NCBI GenBank assembly: GCA_030437565.1
Contig: CP129291.1
Coordinates: 558,001 to 622,000, forward strand
Direction of reading: 5' to 3'
Length of the DNA: 64,000 bases
Origin: Terrilactibacillus sp. S3-3
GTDB lineage: Bacteria; Bacillota; Bacilli; Bacillales; Sporolactobacillaceae
Below the pieces are notes generated by a model that did no database searches, had not been told where the DNA came from, and saw nothing but the letters and a program-made list of their open reading frames with translations. Numbering within the stretch: position 1 is the stretch's first letter; the number at the start of each line of letters is the position of its first letter. The translations under genes and the position numbers were made by a program. Shown one piece after another: positions 54,124-64,000 of this stretch.

Positions 54124-55880
54124 TTAAAATTTATTCGAATACGAAACATCGATGTCGACAGAACCGCTGATGCCGTTAACGGTTCCTTTATCCGTGTATT
54201 GCCAAATATCGGCGCTTTGGCCGAGCCCCAAATAGGTTTTTTTTTTCATATCTGTATCGCGCCAGCCAAAGAATCAGACTATCCGGCAGCTTCGATGCAT
54301 CCAAGTTATCCTGATAAAAACCTATATTGCTGTAAATGCCGAGATTTGAATAGCCGTCATGTTTTAATTGTTTCAGAAATGCATTGACGTTGTTCGTCAG
54401 TGTGCTGCGGCTGACACCGTTTGTTGTTTCGACATCAATGAAAGCATCGCCGCTGAAGTCAGCAAGTTTTAAGACCGCAGCGAAATGATCAGCTTCTTTT
54501 TTCGCCGTATTGATGGTGGCGGCACGGAAAAAGTGATAGGCATGCGTCTTAAGACCCGCTGCTTTGGCGGACTGAATGTTGTGTTTAAAGTGATTATCCG
54601 TGGTTTGCCCCTCGGTTGCTTTCGCGATCACGAAGCTGTAACCGTCCTTTTTTACAGAATTAAAGTTAATCGCTCCGTTAATATGAGAAATATCGATGCC
54701 CTTTTTGATGCTGCTGTTGACAGGCGGCTCTGCTTTATTCACGACTTTGGGAGCAGCACCGTTTTGGATGTATTTCCCGGAAACGTAGCCGGACTTCTTA
54801 TCGTATTTAACTTTAAGCCAGGTGATGCCCTTTTTGCTGCTTTTGCCGATTACGGAGATCGATTTATATTTATTCAGGCGGTCGATCACTTTGCCGGCCG
54901 GCGTCTGGCGGACGTTGAGTGAATCCGCAGTCACATAGCCGCTGTACGAAGCGAAAACAGGAGTCGCGGATGCCGGCTTTGTTTTTTCGGCTGTGACTTT
55001 GCTGTCGTTTTAGTTACAGCCGGCTTAGGCTTAGCTTTTTTTTTTTCGGCGCGGCCGTAGGAGGGCTCCCTTTTTTGATATACTTTCCAGAAACGTAGCC
55101 CGATTTACTCCCATACTTTATTTTGAACCAAGCAGTGTTATTTTTGCTGGTTTTGCCTGTGACTTTAACCGCCGCGTTTTTCTTCAGTGTGCCATTGATT
55201 TTGCCGGCCGGTGACTGACGGACGTTGAGCGAATCTGCGATCACATAGCCGCTGTACGAAGCGAAAATAGGAGCTGCGGATGCCGGCTTTGTTTTCGGCT
55301 GTGACTTTGCTGTCATTTTAGTTGCAGCCGGCTTAGGCTTAGCCGTTTTTTTCGGCGCGGCCTTAGGAGGGCTCCCCTTTTTGATATATATTTTTCGGCA
55401 ACGTAGCCGGATTTGCTTCCATACTTGATCTTAAGCCAAACGGTATTACTTTTACTGCTTTTACCAGTGACTTTAACGGCTGTATTCTTCTTTAGGCTGC
55501 CAATGACTTTGCCAGACGGCGACTGGAGGACGTTGAGCGTGCCGGCGGTGACATAACCATTATATGAAGCAAAAGCAGCCGTTTTCTTAGCCGGAGTTTT
55601 TAGGCATGCTTAAATATTTAGCTGAAACCCAACCTTTTGTCGAGCCGTATTTAATATAAGTCCACTTTTTCTCTGTTTTTAATACCTGAACTTTTTTTCC
55701 TTTTTTGACGTAACCAATGATTTTCCCCTTAAGGCTGGCTTTATTTCGGATATGTAATGAATAAGCGTTGACGACTGCGGTTTGGGATGTCTTCGCCTGT
55801 GCTTTCAGTGTGTAAAAGTCCCCGCACACAAAGGAGAAAATCAGCAATAAAGCAATCAAAACTTTAGCTGCTTTTGTCAA
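54124..55880 (-). CDS. Secreted GH25 muramidase with four SH3 domains (frameshifted)
   Basis: Exported cell-wall hydrolase of about 585 residues. Order: signal peptide (MTKAAKVLIALLLIFSFVCG), four bacterial SH3 domains each with a LNVRQ/LHIRN-like start and GYVSGKYI/GWVSAKYL end, linked by Lys/Pro/Ala-rich spacers, and a C-terminal GH25 lysozyme domain with KKGIDISHINGAINF, FVIAKATEG, FIDVETTNG (catalytic Asp/Glu) and ADIWQYTDKGTVNGISGSVDID. At least five indels break it (near 55600, 55385, 55045, 54990 and 54240), so only parts appear as open frames. Stop at 54124-54126. SH3 units 3 and 4 are nearly identical in DNA (about 54900-55075 and 55215-55385), showing recent duplication. Confidence 0.88.
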
Positions 55881-56187
55881 TATTCACCGTCCCCTTAGAA
55901 TAGTATGGTGCTTTAGTATTGTTTTGTTTGGCTATATCGGCCCCCTTCTATAGAATGATGAGTGAACTTTTTAATCGATAAACCTAATCATTATTTTTAT
56001 CGGTTAAAATGCAATGTTTTGAATACTTTAAACAGGATTGGCTTGAAAAAAATCAGGTGGTTTTCGTGACTTTCGTCATATCCTAATTGTTTCATTCATG
56101 TCGAAGCTGACTCTTAAATATGAATTTTATTCAGACAACGGGCGGGGATACATATGAGGAATTGGCGGGACGGGCTGAACAGTTTTA
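55881..56187. other. Intergenic stretch, divergent promoters presumably here
   Basis: No gene recognised between the muramidase (minus) and the transporter (plus). TTTTTAATCGATAAAC and TTTATCGGTTAAAA (about 55969-56010) form an imperfect palindrome of unknown meaning. Confidence 0.35.
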
Positions 56188-56217
56188 TGGAAAGAATGGT
56201 TTAATATCGGTTATAAT
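56188..56217 (+). promoter_or_regulatory. Promoter of the first ArsB/NhaD-type transporter
   Basis: TGGAAA, 18 bases, TATAAT. The second transporter gene has TTGAAA-18-TATAAT at the same distance from a matching leader hairpin. Confidence 0.55.
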
Positions 56218-56249
56218 AAATGGAATAATTGAATCGCTTATGAAATTCA

Positions 56250-56290
56250 GGGGGAGTCTGTCACCACAGATTGCCTCTTTTTATTTTGTT
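56250..56290 (+). promoter_or_regulatory. Leader attenuator-type hairpin, first transporter
   Basis: AGTCTGT-CACC-ACAGATT stem extended by GGGG/CCTC, followed by TTTTTATTTTGTTCC, between the promoter and the gene. The hairpin begins 33 bases after the -10 element, exactly as in the second gene. It looks like a regulated transcription terminator. Confidence 0.55.
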
Positions 56291-56336
56291 CCAAATTTTT
56301 CCTTCAAGCAACTTTTACAAGGGAGGATTTGATATT

Positions 56337-57660
56337 ATGGGGAATGAAATGATTTTGGCCGCCGTTATTTTTTTGCTGACCTACCTGCTCATCATAACAG
56401 AGAAAATACATCGGACCATTGTGGCGATGATCGGCGCTTCATTAATGATCATACTTGGGATTGTCAGCCAGCATGCGGCAGTTGAACATATCGATTTCAA
56501 CACGATCGGCCTCCTAATCGGGATGATGATGATTGTCTCTGTGACGGCGGAAACGGGCCTTTTCAAATTTATTGCGATTTGGTCGGCGCAAAAAGCCAGC
56601 CGCTGGCGTTATTGGTCGTTCTTGGTTTAATTACCGCGATCGGTTCGGCTTTTCTTGATAATGTGACGACGGTGCTGCTCATGGTGCCGGTGACTTTCAG
56701 CATCACGCGCGAACTTAATATTGTGCCCGTCCCGTTTCTCTTAACGGAGATATTAATGTCCAATATCGGCGGGACGGCGACAATGATTGGCGATCCGCCA
56801 AACATCATGATCGGAAGCGCGGTCAAAGATTTAAGCTTTTTAGATTTTATTGTCCACCTGGGCCCGGTTGTATTGGTGATTGTGATCGTCGTCATGGCTT
56901 TGATGGCGCTCGTCTATCGAAAGCAACTTCATGCCGAAGAGGGGGCGCGCAAAAGACTGGCCGAACTTGACGCGCGCGATGAACTGACAGATATCAAATT
57001 GCTCATCAAAGCTGCCAGCATCCTCCTGCTGACGATCGCCGGCTTTTTTCTTCATCAGATGCTCCATGTAGAATCGGCCACCGTTGCCTGACCGGTGCCT
57101 TCCTTCTGCTGCTTTTAACCGGAGGGGGCCGGATTGAAAAGGCGCTGTCTCATGTCGAGTGGCCGACCATTTTCTTCTTCATCGGCCTGTTTGTCCTGAT
57201 ATCCGGGCTTGTTGAAACCGGTATAATTGGGAAGTTGGCGAAGGTCTCCTTGGAACTCACCGGCGGCAGTACATTGTCCGCATCTTTTCTCGTTTTATGG
57301 ATGAGCGCACTGGCCTCAGCTTTTGTTGATAATATTCCTTTTGTTGCCACCATGATCCCATTGATTCAGGACATGGGGAAGATGGGGATAGATAACTTGG
57401 AGCCCGTCTGGTGGAGTCTTGCTCTCGGCGCTTGCCTGGGAGGAAACGGTGCGCTGGTCGGCGCCAGTGCCAACCTGATCACCGCCGGATTAGCTGGAAA
57501 AGAAGGATATCCGATTTCATTCATCAAATTTATGCTTATAGGTTTTCCGGTAATGATTATTTCGGTCGCTATTTCAACAGTCTATCTTATCTCTGCGTTA
57601 TTTTCTTTAAAATATATACGGAAGGGTGCATCGCATGAAAAAATTAAACTATCAAATTGA
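56337..57660 (+). CDS. ArsB/NhaD-type ion transporter 1 (frameshifted)
   Basis: Membrane protein of the ion-transporter superfamily (ArsB/NhaD/YbiR, about 430 residues, eleven to twelve helices). Family blocks: TEKIHRTIVAMIGASLMIILG, LLIGMMMIVSVTAETGLFKF, AFLDNVTTVLLMVPVTFSI, NIGGTATMIGDPPNIMIGS, ASAFVDNIPFVATMIP and LGACLGGNGALVGASAN. Indels near 56583-56595 and 57085-57095. ATG 56337 follows GGGAGG. The transported ion cannot be told (arsenite, Na+/H+ or a carboxylate are known for relatives). A close paralogue follows at 58213. Confidence 0.86.
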
Positions 57661-57940
57661 TGATTCACTGATCGGCTTGGAAGAGAAAAAAAAAAACGAT
57701 GACGATGTAGAATTTCTCATTACAGTAAAAACAGATGAGGCTTTGCGCAGACTGCGCGATATTCGCAAGTTTTATGACAGCGACAAAGTGTACACCGACA
57801 TTCTTTTTTACACATTGGTCAACCGCCAGTACCAAGTGATTGTACGCAGGGATGTGTATGTTCCGTTTATTCTGAGGCTGTTTCAATTCAGGTTAATTCG
57901 GTTCGTTGAATGGCAGGATGTCGGTAAACTAAAGTCATGA
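57635..57940 (+). CDS. Hypothetical basic/acidic small protein behind transporter 1
   Basis: 101 residues, MKKLNYQIDDSLIGLEEKKK, then VEFLITVKTDEALRRLRDIRK and YTDILFYTLVNRQYQVIVRR. I do not recognise a family. It overlaps the end of the transporter gene by 26 bases in another frame, follows GGAAGGGTG at a reasonable distance, and has protein-like composition, so it is probably the second gene of the operon. No membrane segment. Confidence 0.6.
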   Translation: MKKLNYQIDDSLIGLEEKKKNDDDVEFLITVKTDEALRRLRDIRKFYDSDKVYTDILFYTLVNRQYQVIVRRDVYVPFILRLFQFRLIRFVEWQDVGKLKS

Positions 57941-58030
57941 AAAATGAAGGAGGCATGGCTTATTTAAAAAATGGAAATATATAGAAGATGAAATAGGACA
58001 GATAAACGGAGCCGGAATGGGTTATCTCTA

Positions 58031-58060
58031 TTGAAAAAGGTTCGACATTGCTGATATAAT
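58031..58060 (+). promoter_or_regulatory. Promoter of the second transporter
   Basis: TTGAAA, 18 bases, TATAAT. Confidence 0.7.
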
Positions 58061-58092
58061 AAAGCTATACATATGAATAGTCTTGTTTTAAG

Positions 58093-58130
58093 GAGGAGTC
58101 TGCCAACAAATGGACTTCTCTTTTTATTTT
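58093..58130 (+). promoter_or_regulatory. Leader attenuator-type hairpin, second transporter
   Basis: GAGGAGTC pairs with GACTTCTC (eight base pairs), followed by TTTTTATTTTGTTCC. The same T-rich tail follows the hairpin of the first transporter. Confidence 0.55.
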
Positions 58131-58212
58131 GTTCCGAAATCAGCCATAATATAAAAATAGTGGAAAAATAAATGGCTTTTACGTTGTTTTTAAATTTAAG
58201 CAGGGGAAGGGT

Positions 58213-59501
58213 ATGAACATTTTGGGGAATGAAGCGCTGCTGGCTATCGGTATTTTTTTATTAACATACGGTTTTATTATTGCGGAAAAAATTCATCGCA
58301 CTATCGTTGCCATGATTGGCGGAGCACTGATGATTTTATTAGGGATTGTCAGTCAAAATACCGCGGTCAAGTATATTGATTTTAACACTTGGATTATTAA
58401 TCGGCATGATGATCATTGTATCGATTACATCTGAAACCGGATTATTCAAGTTCATCGCCATTTGGTCAGCAAAGAAAGTCAAAGGGCGGCCGGTTTCCAT
58501 TCTGATTTTTTTTTTCACTGATCACAGCGATCGGATCATCGTTTCTCGATAATGTGACGACGGTGCTGCTCATGGTGCCGGTCACATTCAGCATTTCCCG
58601 GGAGATTGACGTGTCGCCGATTCCGTTTCTCATGTCGGAAATATTGATGTCCAACATCGGCGGCACGGCGACGATGATCGGCGATCCGCCCAATATTATG
58701 ATCGGCAGCAGCGTCAAGGGCCTTAGCTTTATGGATTTTATCACCAATCTATCGCCCGTCATTTTAATTGTAATGGTCGCTGTCATCGCCTTATTAAGCC
58801 TCATTTATCGTAAACATCTTCATGCTTCGCCGGAGGCTATGAAGCGGTTATCCGGACTGAATGAGTGGGATGAACTGACGGATACCAAGCTGCTGGCGAA
58901 GTCCCTCTCCATCTTGCTATTGACCATTACCGGCTTCTTTATTCACCAAATGCTGGGAGTCGGAACGGCAACCGTCGCGCTGACCGGAGCTTTTCTATTA
59001 TTGCTAATAACAGGAGAAAATTATCTGGAATGGGCGCTGTCAGGTATTGAATGGACAACCATCTTTTTCTTTGTCGGGTTATTTGTCCTTGTCTCGGGAC
59101 TTGTGGAAACGGGAGTGATCGCCAAACTTGCCCAGCTCGCTTTAAATTTGACAGGGGGAGATTTAGCGTCGACGTCTTTTCTAGTCTTGTGGATGAGCGC
59201 ACTCGCGTCTGCTTTTGTCGACAATATTCCTTTTGTCGCCACGATGATTCCGCTCATACATGACATGGGGCGGATGGGCATTGATAATCTGGAACCGCTT
59301 TGGTGGAGCTTATCTTTGGGTGCTTGTCTCGGCGGGAACGGACTATTGATCGGCGCCAGCGCCAATCTCGTCGTTGCCGGGCTGGCCGGAAAAGAAGGGT
59401 ACCCTATTTCGTTCTTAAAATTTATGAAAGTGGGCCTGCCAATGATGATTGTGTCGATCATCATCTCATCGGTTTATATTTTTCTGCGTTATTTGGTTTA
59501 A
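58213..59501 (+). CDS. ArsB/NhaD-type ion transporter 2 (frameshifted)
   Basis: Paralogue of the transporter at 56337, with the same motif order: AEKIHRTIVAMIGGALMILLG, GLLIGMMIIVSITSETGLFKF, SFLDNVTTVLLMVPVTFSIS, NIGGTATMIGDPPNIMIGSS, ASAFVDNIPFVATMIP and LGACLGGNGLLIGASANLVVAG. Indels near 58385-58395 and in the T run 58508-58516. About 430 residues once restored. ATG 58213 follows AGGGGAAGGG. The two copies differ at many positions, so the duplication is not recent. Confidence 0.86.
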
Positions 59502-59851
59502 TAGCGGAAAAGGAGATTTTCCCGGCTTTTGCCGGGAAAACCTCCAAATCCAGCGGTTTCAAGTTATTTACCAAAAGAAAGCGGAAAAAAAAAAACGGAT
59601 AAAAAAAGGAGGAAACGGCCCGAAAAAGGGACCATATCCAAATCCAAACGGACGGAAAGGGGCAAATGGCGGACGGAAGCCTGGATAGAACGGCCTCGGT
59701 CCAAACACTCTTGTGTCGTCTTCGTACGTGTACGGCATCTTTTCTCACTCGCTTTCTTTTCTGTTGTCCATTTACCCTATGCACGTGTCTTAATTAAGGC
59801 GCCTGCTTTCACTGAAAATGGGCACAAGCTGATTCATTTCCGAACATTTGC
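59502..59851. other. Stretch without a confirmed gene
   Basis: TTTTCCCGGC-TTTT-GCCGGGAAAA forms a ten-base-pair hairpin at 59517-59540, probably the end of transporter 2. A basic Gly/Pro/Asn-rich reading (GGNGPKKGPYPNPNGRKG, ending at 59688) follows several A runs and could be the tail of a small protein, but no start is visible. Confidence 0.35.
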
Positions 59852-61264
59852 CTAGAGCCAGGCAGCGGCCAAGCGGCTGATCCCGATTTGAATGTCGTTT
59901 TTCGACAACCCGCCAAACCCCAGAAGAACTTCTGGCCGGTTCGGTTCTTTATCTGAGGCATAGTAAATGGACGTTGGATAGACTTTCACCCCTTTTTGCC
60001 GGGCGGAGCTGATCAGGCCGTGTTCATCCATTTGATTGTCGATCCGGAGAATAAGGTGGAGACCGGATTTTTCCCCGATAATGGAACATGACTATCAAAA
60101 TTCGTTTTAATGGCCTGAATTAAGGCTTGATGCTTCCGCTTATAAACCGTTCGCATTCTGTTCAGGTGGTGTTCCCAGTCCCCATTCTTCATGAATAAAT
60201 AGAGCAACTGTTGATGCAAGTGCGAGGCGGTTTGCTTTTGCAGTGAAAAAAGCTGTTTGTACCGCTCAGTCAGGCTCGCAGGCAGTACCATGTAGCTGAT
60301 CCGCAGCGAAGGAATAAACGATTTGGAAAAAGTGCCTAAATAAATGACGCTATTATCATGATCCAGTCCCTGCAGGGAAGGGATGGGTTTCCCTGTATAA
60401 CGAAATTCACCGTCGTAATCATCCTCTATGATAAAACGCCCCTCTTTTTTTAGTGCCCATTGGATTAAAGCCAGCCGCCTGGATATCGACATAATCATGC
60501 CCATTGGAAATTGATGGGATGGCGTGACATAGACCATGTCGGCCTGGCTTTGGCTCAGAGATTCGATCGACAGTCCATTTTGATCGCGGGATGCCTAGGG
60601 TGGGAACTTTATTTTGATGAAGAAGATGATAGACACGATGGAAGCCTGGATTTTCTATCGCAAAAAGTTTCCTGTCAGCAGACAGGAGCCGACAGAGCTG
60701 ATCTAATAGATATTGCGTCCCGGCGCCAATGACAATTTGTTCGGCGCGACAAATGACCCCTCTTGATTGGTAGAGGTAATCGGCGATTTTTTCACGAAGC
60801 GGCAGTGAACCTTGAAAAGAGCTGTTTGTAAAGAACTCACTGCTGTCAATAGTGAGCAGCCGATGATAATATTTTCTCACTTTTTCATAGGGGAAGTGCT
60901 CGGTATCGACCTTTCCATGGCTAAAATCTATGCAATGAGAACGGGCGGGTTCCTTTTTATTAAAGGGATACGGAGCGGGCCTGGGTGTTTGCCGGGTCTC
61001 CGAAAAAAGATGCGGATTTTGATAAATCACAAACATTCCCTTGCGCGGCCGACTTTCGATGTAACCCTCGGCCAAAAGCTGCTGATAGGCATTGTCAATC
61101 GTATTTTGACTGAGATTCAAGTGTTCGGCAAGCCGGCGTTTGGAAGGCAGTTTGCTGCCAACAGGTATGCGATTTTCAGTGATTTCCCGGACAAAATATT
61201 TAAAAAGCTGCATGTACAAAGGCTGTTCGCTATTTTTTGAAAGTATCGGCATAATTGAAAACAA
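59852..61264 (-). CDS. MocR-type GntR/aminotransferase-fold regulator (frameshifted)
   Basis: About 470 residues. The N-terminal GntR winged helix shows YFVREITENRIPVGSKLPSK, RRLAEHLNLSQNTIDNAYQQ and LLAEGYIESRPRKGMFV. The C-terminal fold-type I aminotransferase domain has EQIVIGAGTQYLLDQLCRLL, VTPSHQFPMG, FIIEDDYDGEFRY and the PLP lysine in LGTFSKSFIPSLRI. Indels near 60580-60605 and 60060-60070; the restored C-terminus reads RIDNQMDEHGLISSARQKG to SRLAAAWL. The TTG at 61264 follows GGGAGG; ATG 61252 is an alternative. It is divergent from a GNAT gene, which it may control. PdxR and GabR are known members; the effector here is unknown. Confidence 0.87.
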
Positions 61265-61386
61265 AAGACGGCGCCTCCCATTCTTGGTCTGTACTGCAAA
61301 CTGACCCCAATAAAAATCTTAATATTGACTCTTTTTCACATATCAGTTATCGCATATAATCGGACAAAAAGGAAGGGGGAAACAGC

Positions 61387-61838
61387 ATGGCAGTTATAAA
61401 AGAATTGGAGAACGAGCGCGAATGGAGGGGTGTTTTTCCTATTATGCATCAACTGCGGACAACTCTGGAGGAATCAGCCTATTTGAGTCTAGTGGCTTAT
61501 GCCCGTGAAAATGAAGGCTATCGCCTGTTTGCTCTGTACGATGAGGACGGCGCAGCCGCATCCGTTGTCGGTTTCATGCCATGACACAACCTTATACAAC
61601 GGCCGGGCAATCTGGGTGTGCGACCTGGTGACCGACGAGGCGAAGCGCTCAAAAGGATACGGCAGAGAACTGCTGTCTTTCGTCCATCATTGGGCCGGCC
61701 GGCATGGTTTTTCCATTGTCTCGCTGTCGAGCGGACTGCAAAGGGCGGGACGCGCATCGTTTCTACCAGGAAAAAATGGGGTACGATAAAGTAAGCTATG
61801 TATTTAAAAAAGTCATTAGCGATAAATCTTATAAATAG
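61387..61838 (+). CDS. GNAT family N-acetyltransferase (frameshifted)
   Basis: About 150 residues. N-terminus AVIKELENEREWRGVFPIMH, then YRLFALYDEDGAAASVVGF, then after an indel near 61578-61590 NGRAIWVCDLVTDEAKRSKG and YGRELLSFVHHWAGRHGF (acetyl-CoA pyrophosphate loop R-x-x-G-x-G/R), and after a second indel near 61752 HRFYQEKMGYDKVSYVFKK. ATG 61387 follows AAGGAAGGGGG. Divergent from the MocR regulator with about 120 bases between the starts. Confidence 0.83.
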
Positions 61839-61995
61839 TTTGAATGGAAAAAGTTCGGATGCGGGGCGATCCGGGTGTGGCGGCATAGAGTTATCGGATC
61901 GGACCTGGGTCGCGATTGGCTGATGTCGCTGTTCATAGATGGGGCCGCTCCCCAAATTACATAACAAAAATCTCATTATTGGGGGTGCCGCTGTA

Positions 61996-62589
61996 GTGAA
62001 AATGGAACAGGACGGACGAAGCGCTTATGAATGGCCCAAATATGTATTGGCCTTTATGTTGCTCTGGCAATGGCTGTTCGCGTCGGTCTCTTTTCATAGT
62101 CCCGCCGATGCGGCCGTCTTTCTATTTTTTTTTCCGCATTGTCTTTTATGCTCAGCTTTTTTCATTGGCCGGTTTGGCTGAGTTCACTGCTGAAAGTGTT
62201 TGTGATCGTCTACGCTGTTCATATTCTGTATTTTTTTAACAGCCGCTTCTTCGACGGAGAATGGTTGCTCTTTTTTTATAATGAAATAATAAAAAAATAT
62301 CATTTTTATCTCAACCGGCAATGTGCAGGGATTGACGGCCGTTTTTTATGCTGTTGTCTTTTTCATCGTTTTATGGGTTTTAAGTGCCGTTCTGACGCGT
62401 CGGCTGCTGACGGCCAATCGTCTCCTCTTTTTGCTGGCCGCAGCGGCTGTCTATGAGTTGATACTGGCACTGTTTTTCCACCGTAACGATGCGGCGGTTT
62501 TCTTTTTTATTGATACCTGTTGTGCAGCCGGCTGGCTGGCGGCTGCGGGCCGTCGGAAAAAAAGGGAGACCGGTAAGAAAGAGCTGTAG
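61996..62589 (+). CDS. YebA-like membrane protein, N-terminal part only (frameshifted)
   Basis: Hydrophobic protein of about 197 residues with five or six membrane helices: YVLAFMLLWQWLFASVSF, FMLSFFHWPVWLSSLLKVFV, IVYAVHILYFFNSRFFDGEW, MQGLTAVFYAVVFFIVLWVL and LFLLAAAAVYELILALFF. The layout and position just before guaA match the N-terminal membrane domain of B. subtilis YebA, a TgpA-type transglutaminase-like protein. The large extracellular transglutaminase domain is absent: the protein ends with a basic tail RRKKRETGKKEL. Indels near 62130 and 62310. GTG 61996 lies eight bases after GGGGGTG. Confidence 0.6.
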
Positions 62590-62798
62590 GCCAGCCGGCA
62601 AAGCTTTTGACTGGATCAGATTGGCGGGTTGATGAAGCGGGCGGAGATTGATAAAATAGTTGGGTGACAGAAACATCTTTTTTTTTAAGATTCGATGGAG
62701 ATCGTGTTGAAGCTCGTTTCATTTTGGATTTGAAAACGGGAGGCTTGTGCCGGCTCGTTTTTCACTGATATTTTTAAATCGTTTGATGGGGTGAAGGA

Positions 62799-64000
62799 AT
62801 GGGAAAAGCGGAAGACTTAATTATTGTGATGGACTTCGGCGGCCAATACAACCAGCTGATTGCCAGGCGGATTCGCGACTTGGGTGTTTACAGCGAACTG
62901 CTGCCGAACACGCTGACCGCGGAGCAAATTAAAGGAAAAAATCCGAAAGGGATTATTTTCTCCGGCGGCCCGAACAGTGTTTATGATGAAGGAGCGCCGA
63001 CATGTGATCCGAAAATTTATGAACTGGGCATTCCGATTTTAGGTATTTGTTACGGCATGCAGCTGATGAGCGTACACAGCGCCGATGTTGAACGGGCATC
63101 CAACCGCGAGTACGGCAAAGCCATTATCAAAGCCAATCCGGACAGCGTGCTTCATCAAGGCCAGCCTTTAGAACAATCGGTTTGGATGAGTCACGGTGAT
63201 TTAGTGAAAACGCAGCCGGCAGGTTTTACGGTCGATGCGAAAAGCGACGCCTGCCCGGTCGCGGCAATGAGCAATAAGGAAAAAGGCCTCTATGGGGTGC
63301 AGTATCACCCGGAAGTGCGCCACACGAAATACGGCAACGAACTGCTGAAAAACTTTGTGTTCGCTGTGTGCCATGCTGAAGCGACTTGGTCAATGGAACA
63401 TTTTATTGACGAAAAAGCGGCGGAAATCCGCGCAAGCGTCGGCGATCGCAACGTGCTGTGCGCGCTGAGCGGGGGCGTTGACTCATCAGTCGCTGCTGCG
63501 CTCGTTCACAAGGCGATCGGCAATCAACTGTATTGCGTATTTGTTGATCATGGCTTGCTGAGGAAAGGCGAAGCGAGGCGTTGTCAATACGTTCCAAAAT
63601 CAATTCCATATGAATTTTATAAAAGTGGACGCAAAAAAACGTTTTCTGGACAAGCTGGCCGATGTCAGCGATCCGGAAAAGAAACGGAAAATCATCGGCA
63701 ATGAATTTATTTATGTCTTTGAAGAAGAAGCCAAAAAACTGAAAGATATTTCTTACCTGGTTCAAGGCACGCTCTATACGGATGTCGTCGAAAGCGGCGT
63801 CGGCGGCGCATCGCAGACGATCAAATCGCACCACAACGTCGGCGGCCTTCCGGAAAAAAAATGATGTTTGACTTGATCGAACCGCTGAACACGCTGTTTA
63901 AAGACGAAGTGCGCCGCCTCGGGACGGAACTCGGCCTTCCGGACGAAATCGTCTGGCGCCAGCCTTTCCCGGGTCCGGGTCTCGGCATCCGCGTGCTTGG
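62799..64000 (+). CDS. guaA: GMP synthase (glutamine-hydrolysing), partial (frameshifted)
   Basis: Makes GMP from XMP. The N-terminal class I glutaminase shows [47 protein letters not shown] with the catalytic Cys, and [15 protein letters not shown]. The ATP-pyrophosphatase domain shows [20 protein letters not shown] and, after an indel near 63575-63600, [49 protein letters not shown] and [12 protein letters not shown] further A-run indel at 63855-63862 precedes [17 protein letters not shown] and [15 protein letters not shown]. The gene continues past the right edge. ATG 62799 follows GGGGTGAAGGA. Confidence 0.95.

Noticed and set aside
56120..56332. 70-codon frame upstream of transporter 1
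   Set aside because: It covers the promoter and leader hairpin and has no ribosome-binding site.

Overview
This window comes from a spore-forming member of the Bacillales (low-GC Firmicutes). The gene order follows the Bacillus subtilis region from ydcA-acpS through the rsb-sigB operon, tex, cmpA, sprT and the trnS tRNA genes to thiL-tsaEBD, ydiF, rex, groESL and guaA. Spore-related genes (cmpA, a ydcC-type lipoprotein, two YjcZ-type genes) agree with this. The 16S gene is of Bacillales type, perhaps near Sporolactobacillaceae, but I cannot place it further by eye.

Layout. 1-6.3 kb: a UgtP-like glycosyltransferase end, a DedA protein, a polysaccharide deacetylase, the BdbD/BdbC thiol-oxidase pair, a 3D-domain wall protein with a WalR-like box, and a decayed TnpB gene abutting a PhnP-like metallohydrolase. 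6.3-10.9 kb: an unknown Cys-rich protein, the KhtTU K+/H+ antiporter, a ferredoxin, a rhomboid protease and two copies of a structured repeat. 11.1-24.5 kb: acpS, nnr, ydcC, alr, mazEF, the complete rsbRSTUVW-sigB-rsbX stress module with its own SigB promoter, tex, cmpA on the opposite strand, and sprT. 24.6-30.8 kb: twelve tRNA genes behind a consensus promoter, then 16S-23S-5S rRNA, followed by a duplicated fragment of the 5S 3' end. 31.3-36.0 kb: accessory genes (MmgE/PrpD, an MFS exporter, an IS256-family element, an IS200/IS605 remnant). 36.1-47.4 kb: thiL, the t6A-tRNA genes tsaE/tsaB/tsaD with rimI, ydiF, rex, map, ydiL and CIRCE-controlled groESL. 47.4-51.3 kb: an island downstream of groEL with an integrase fragment, a DUF5348 gene, and a divergent archaeal-like histidyl-tRNA synthetase overlapping an EamA exporter. 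51.3-64 kb: YjcZ genes, a four-SH3 GH25 muramidase, two paralogous ArsB/NhaD-type transporters with matching leader hairpins, a MocR regulator divergent from a GNAT gene, a truncated YebA-like membrane protein and the start of guaA.

A dominant technical feature is a high density of single-base indels, mostly in A or T runs. They break nearly half of the larger genes, including essential ones (groES, groEL, alr, tsaD, sigB, guaA). I treat these as sequence or assembly errors and annotate each such gene as one locus from its true start to its true stop, naming the shift positions. Genuine remnants (tnpB, tnpA, integrase, 5S fragment) are marked separately.

Functionally, the core carries envelope and redox maintenance, cell-wall synthesis (alr), general stress control through the RsbRST-RsbU partner-switching cascade, redox-sensing repression (Rex), heat-shock chaperones, and translation genes (tRNA, rRNA, t6A modification). 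The most unusual cargo is the HisRS-like plus EamA cassette, which has the form of a target-duplication plus export resistance unit.
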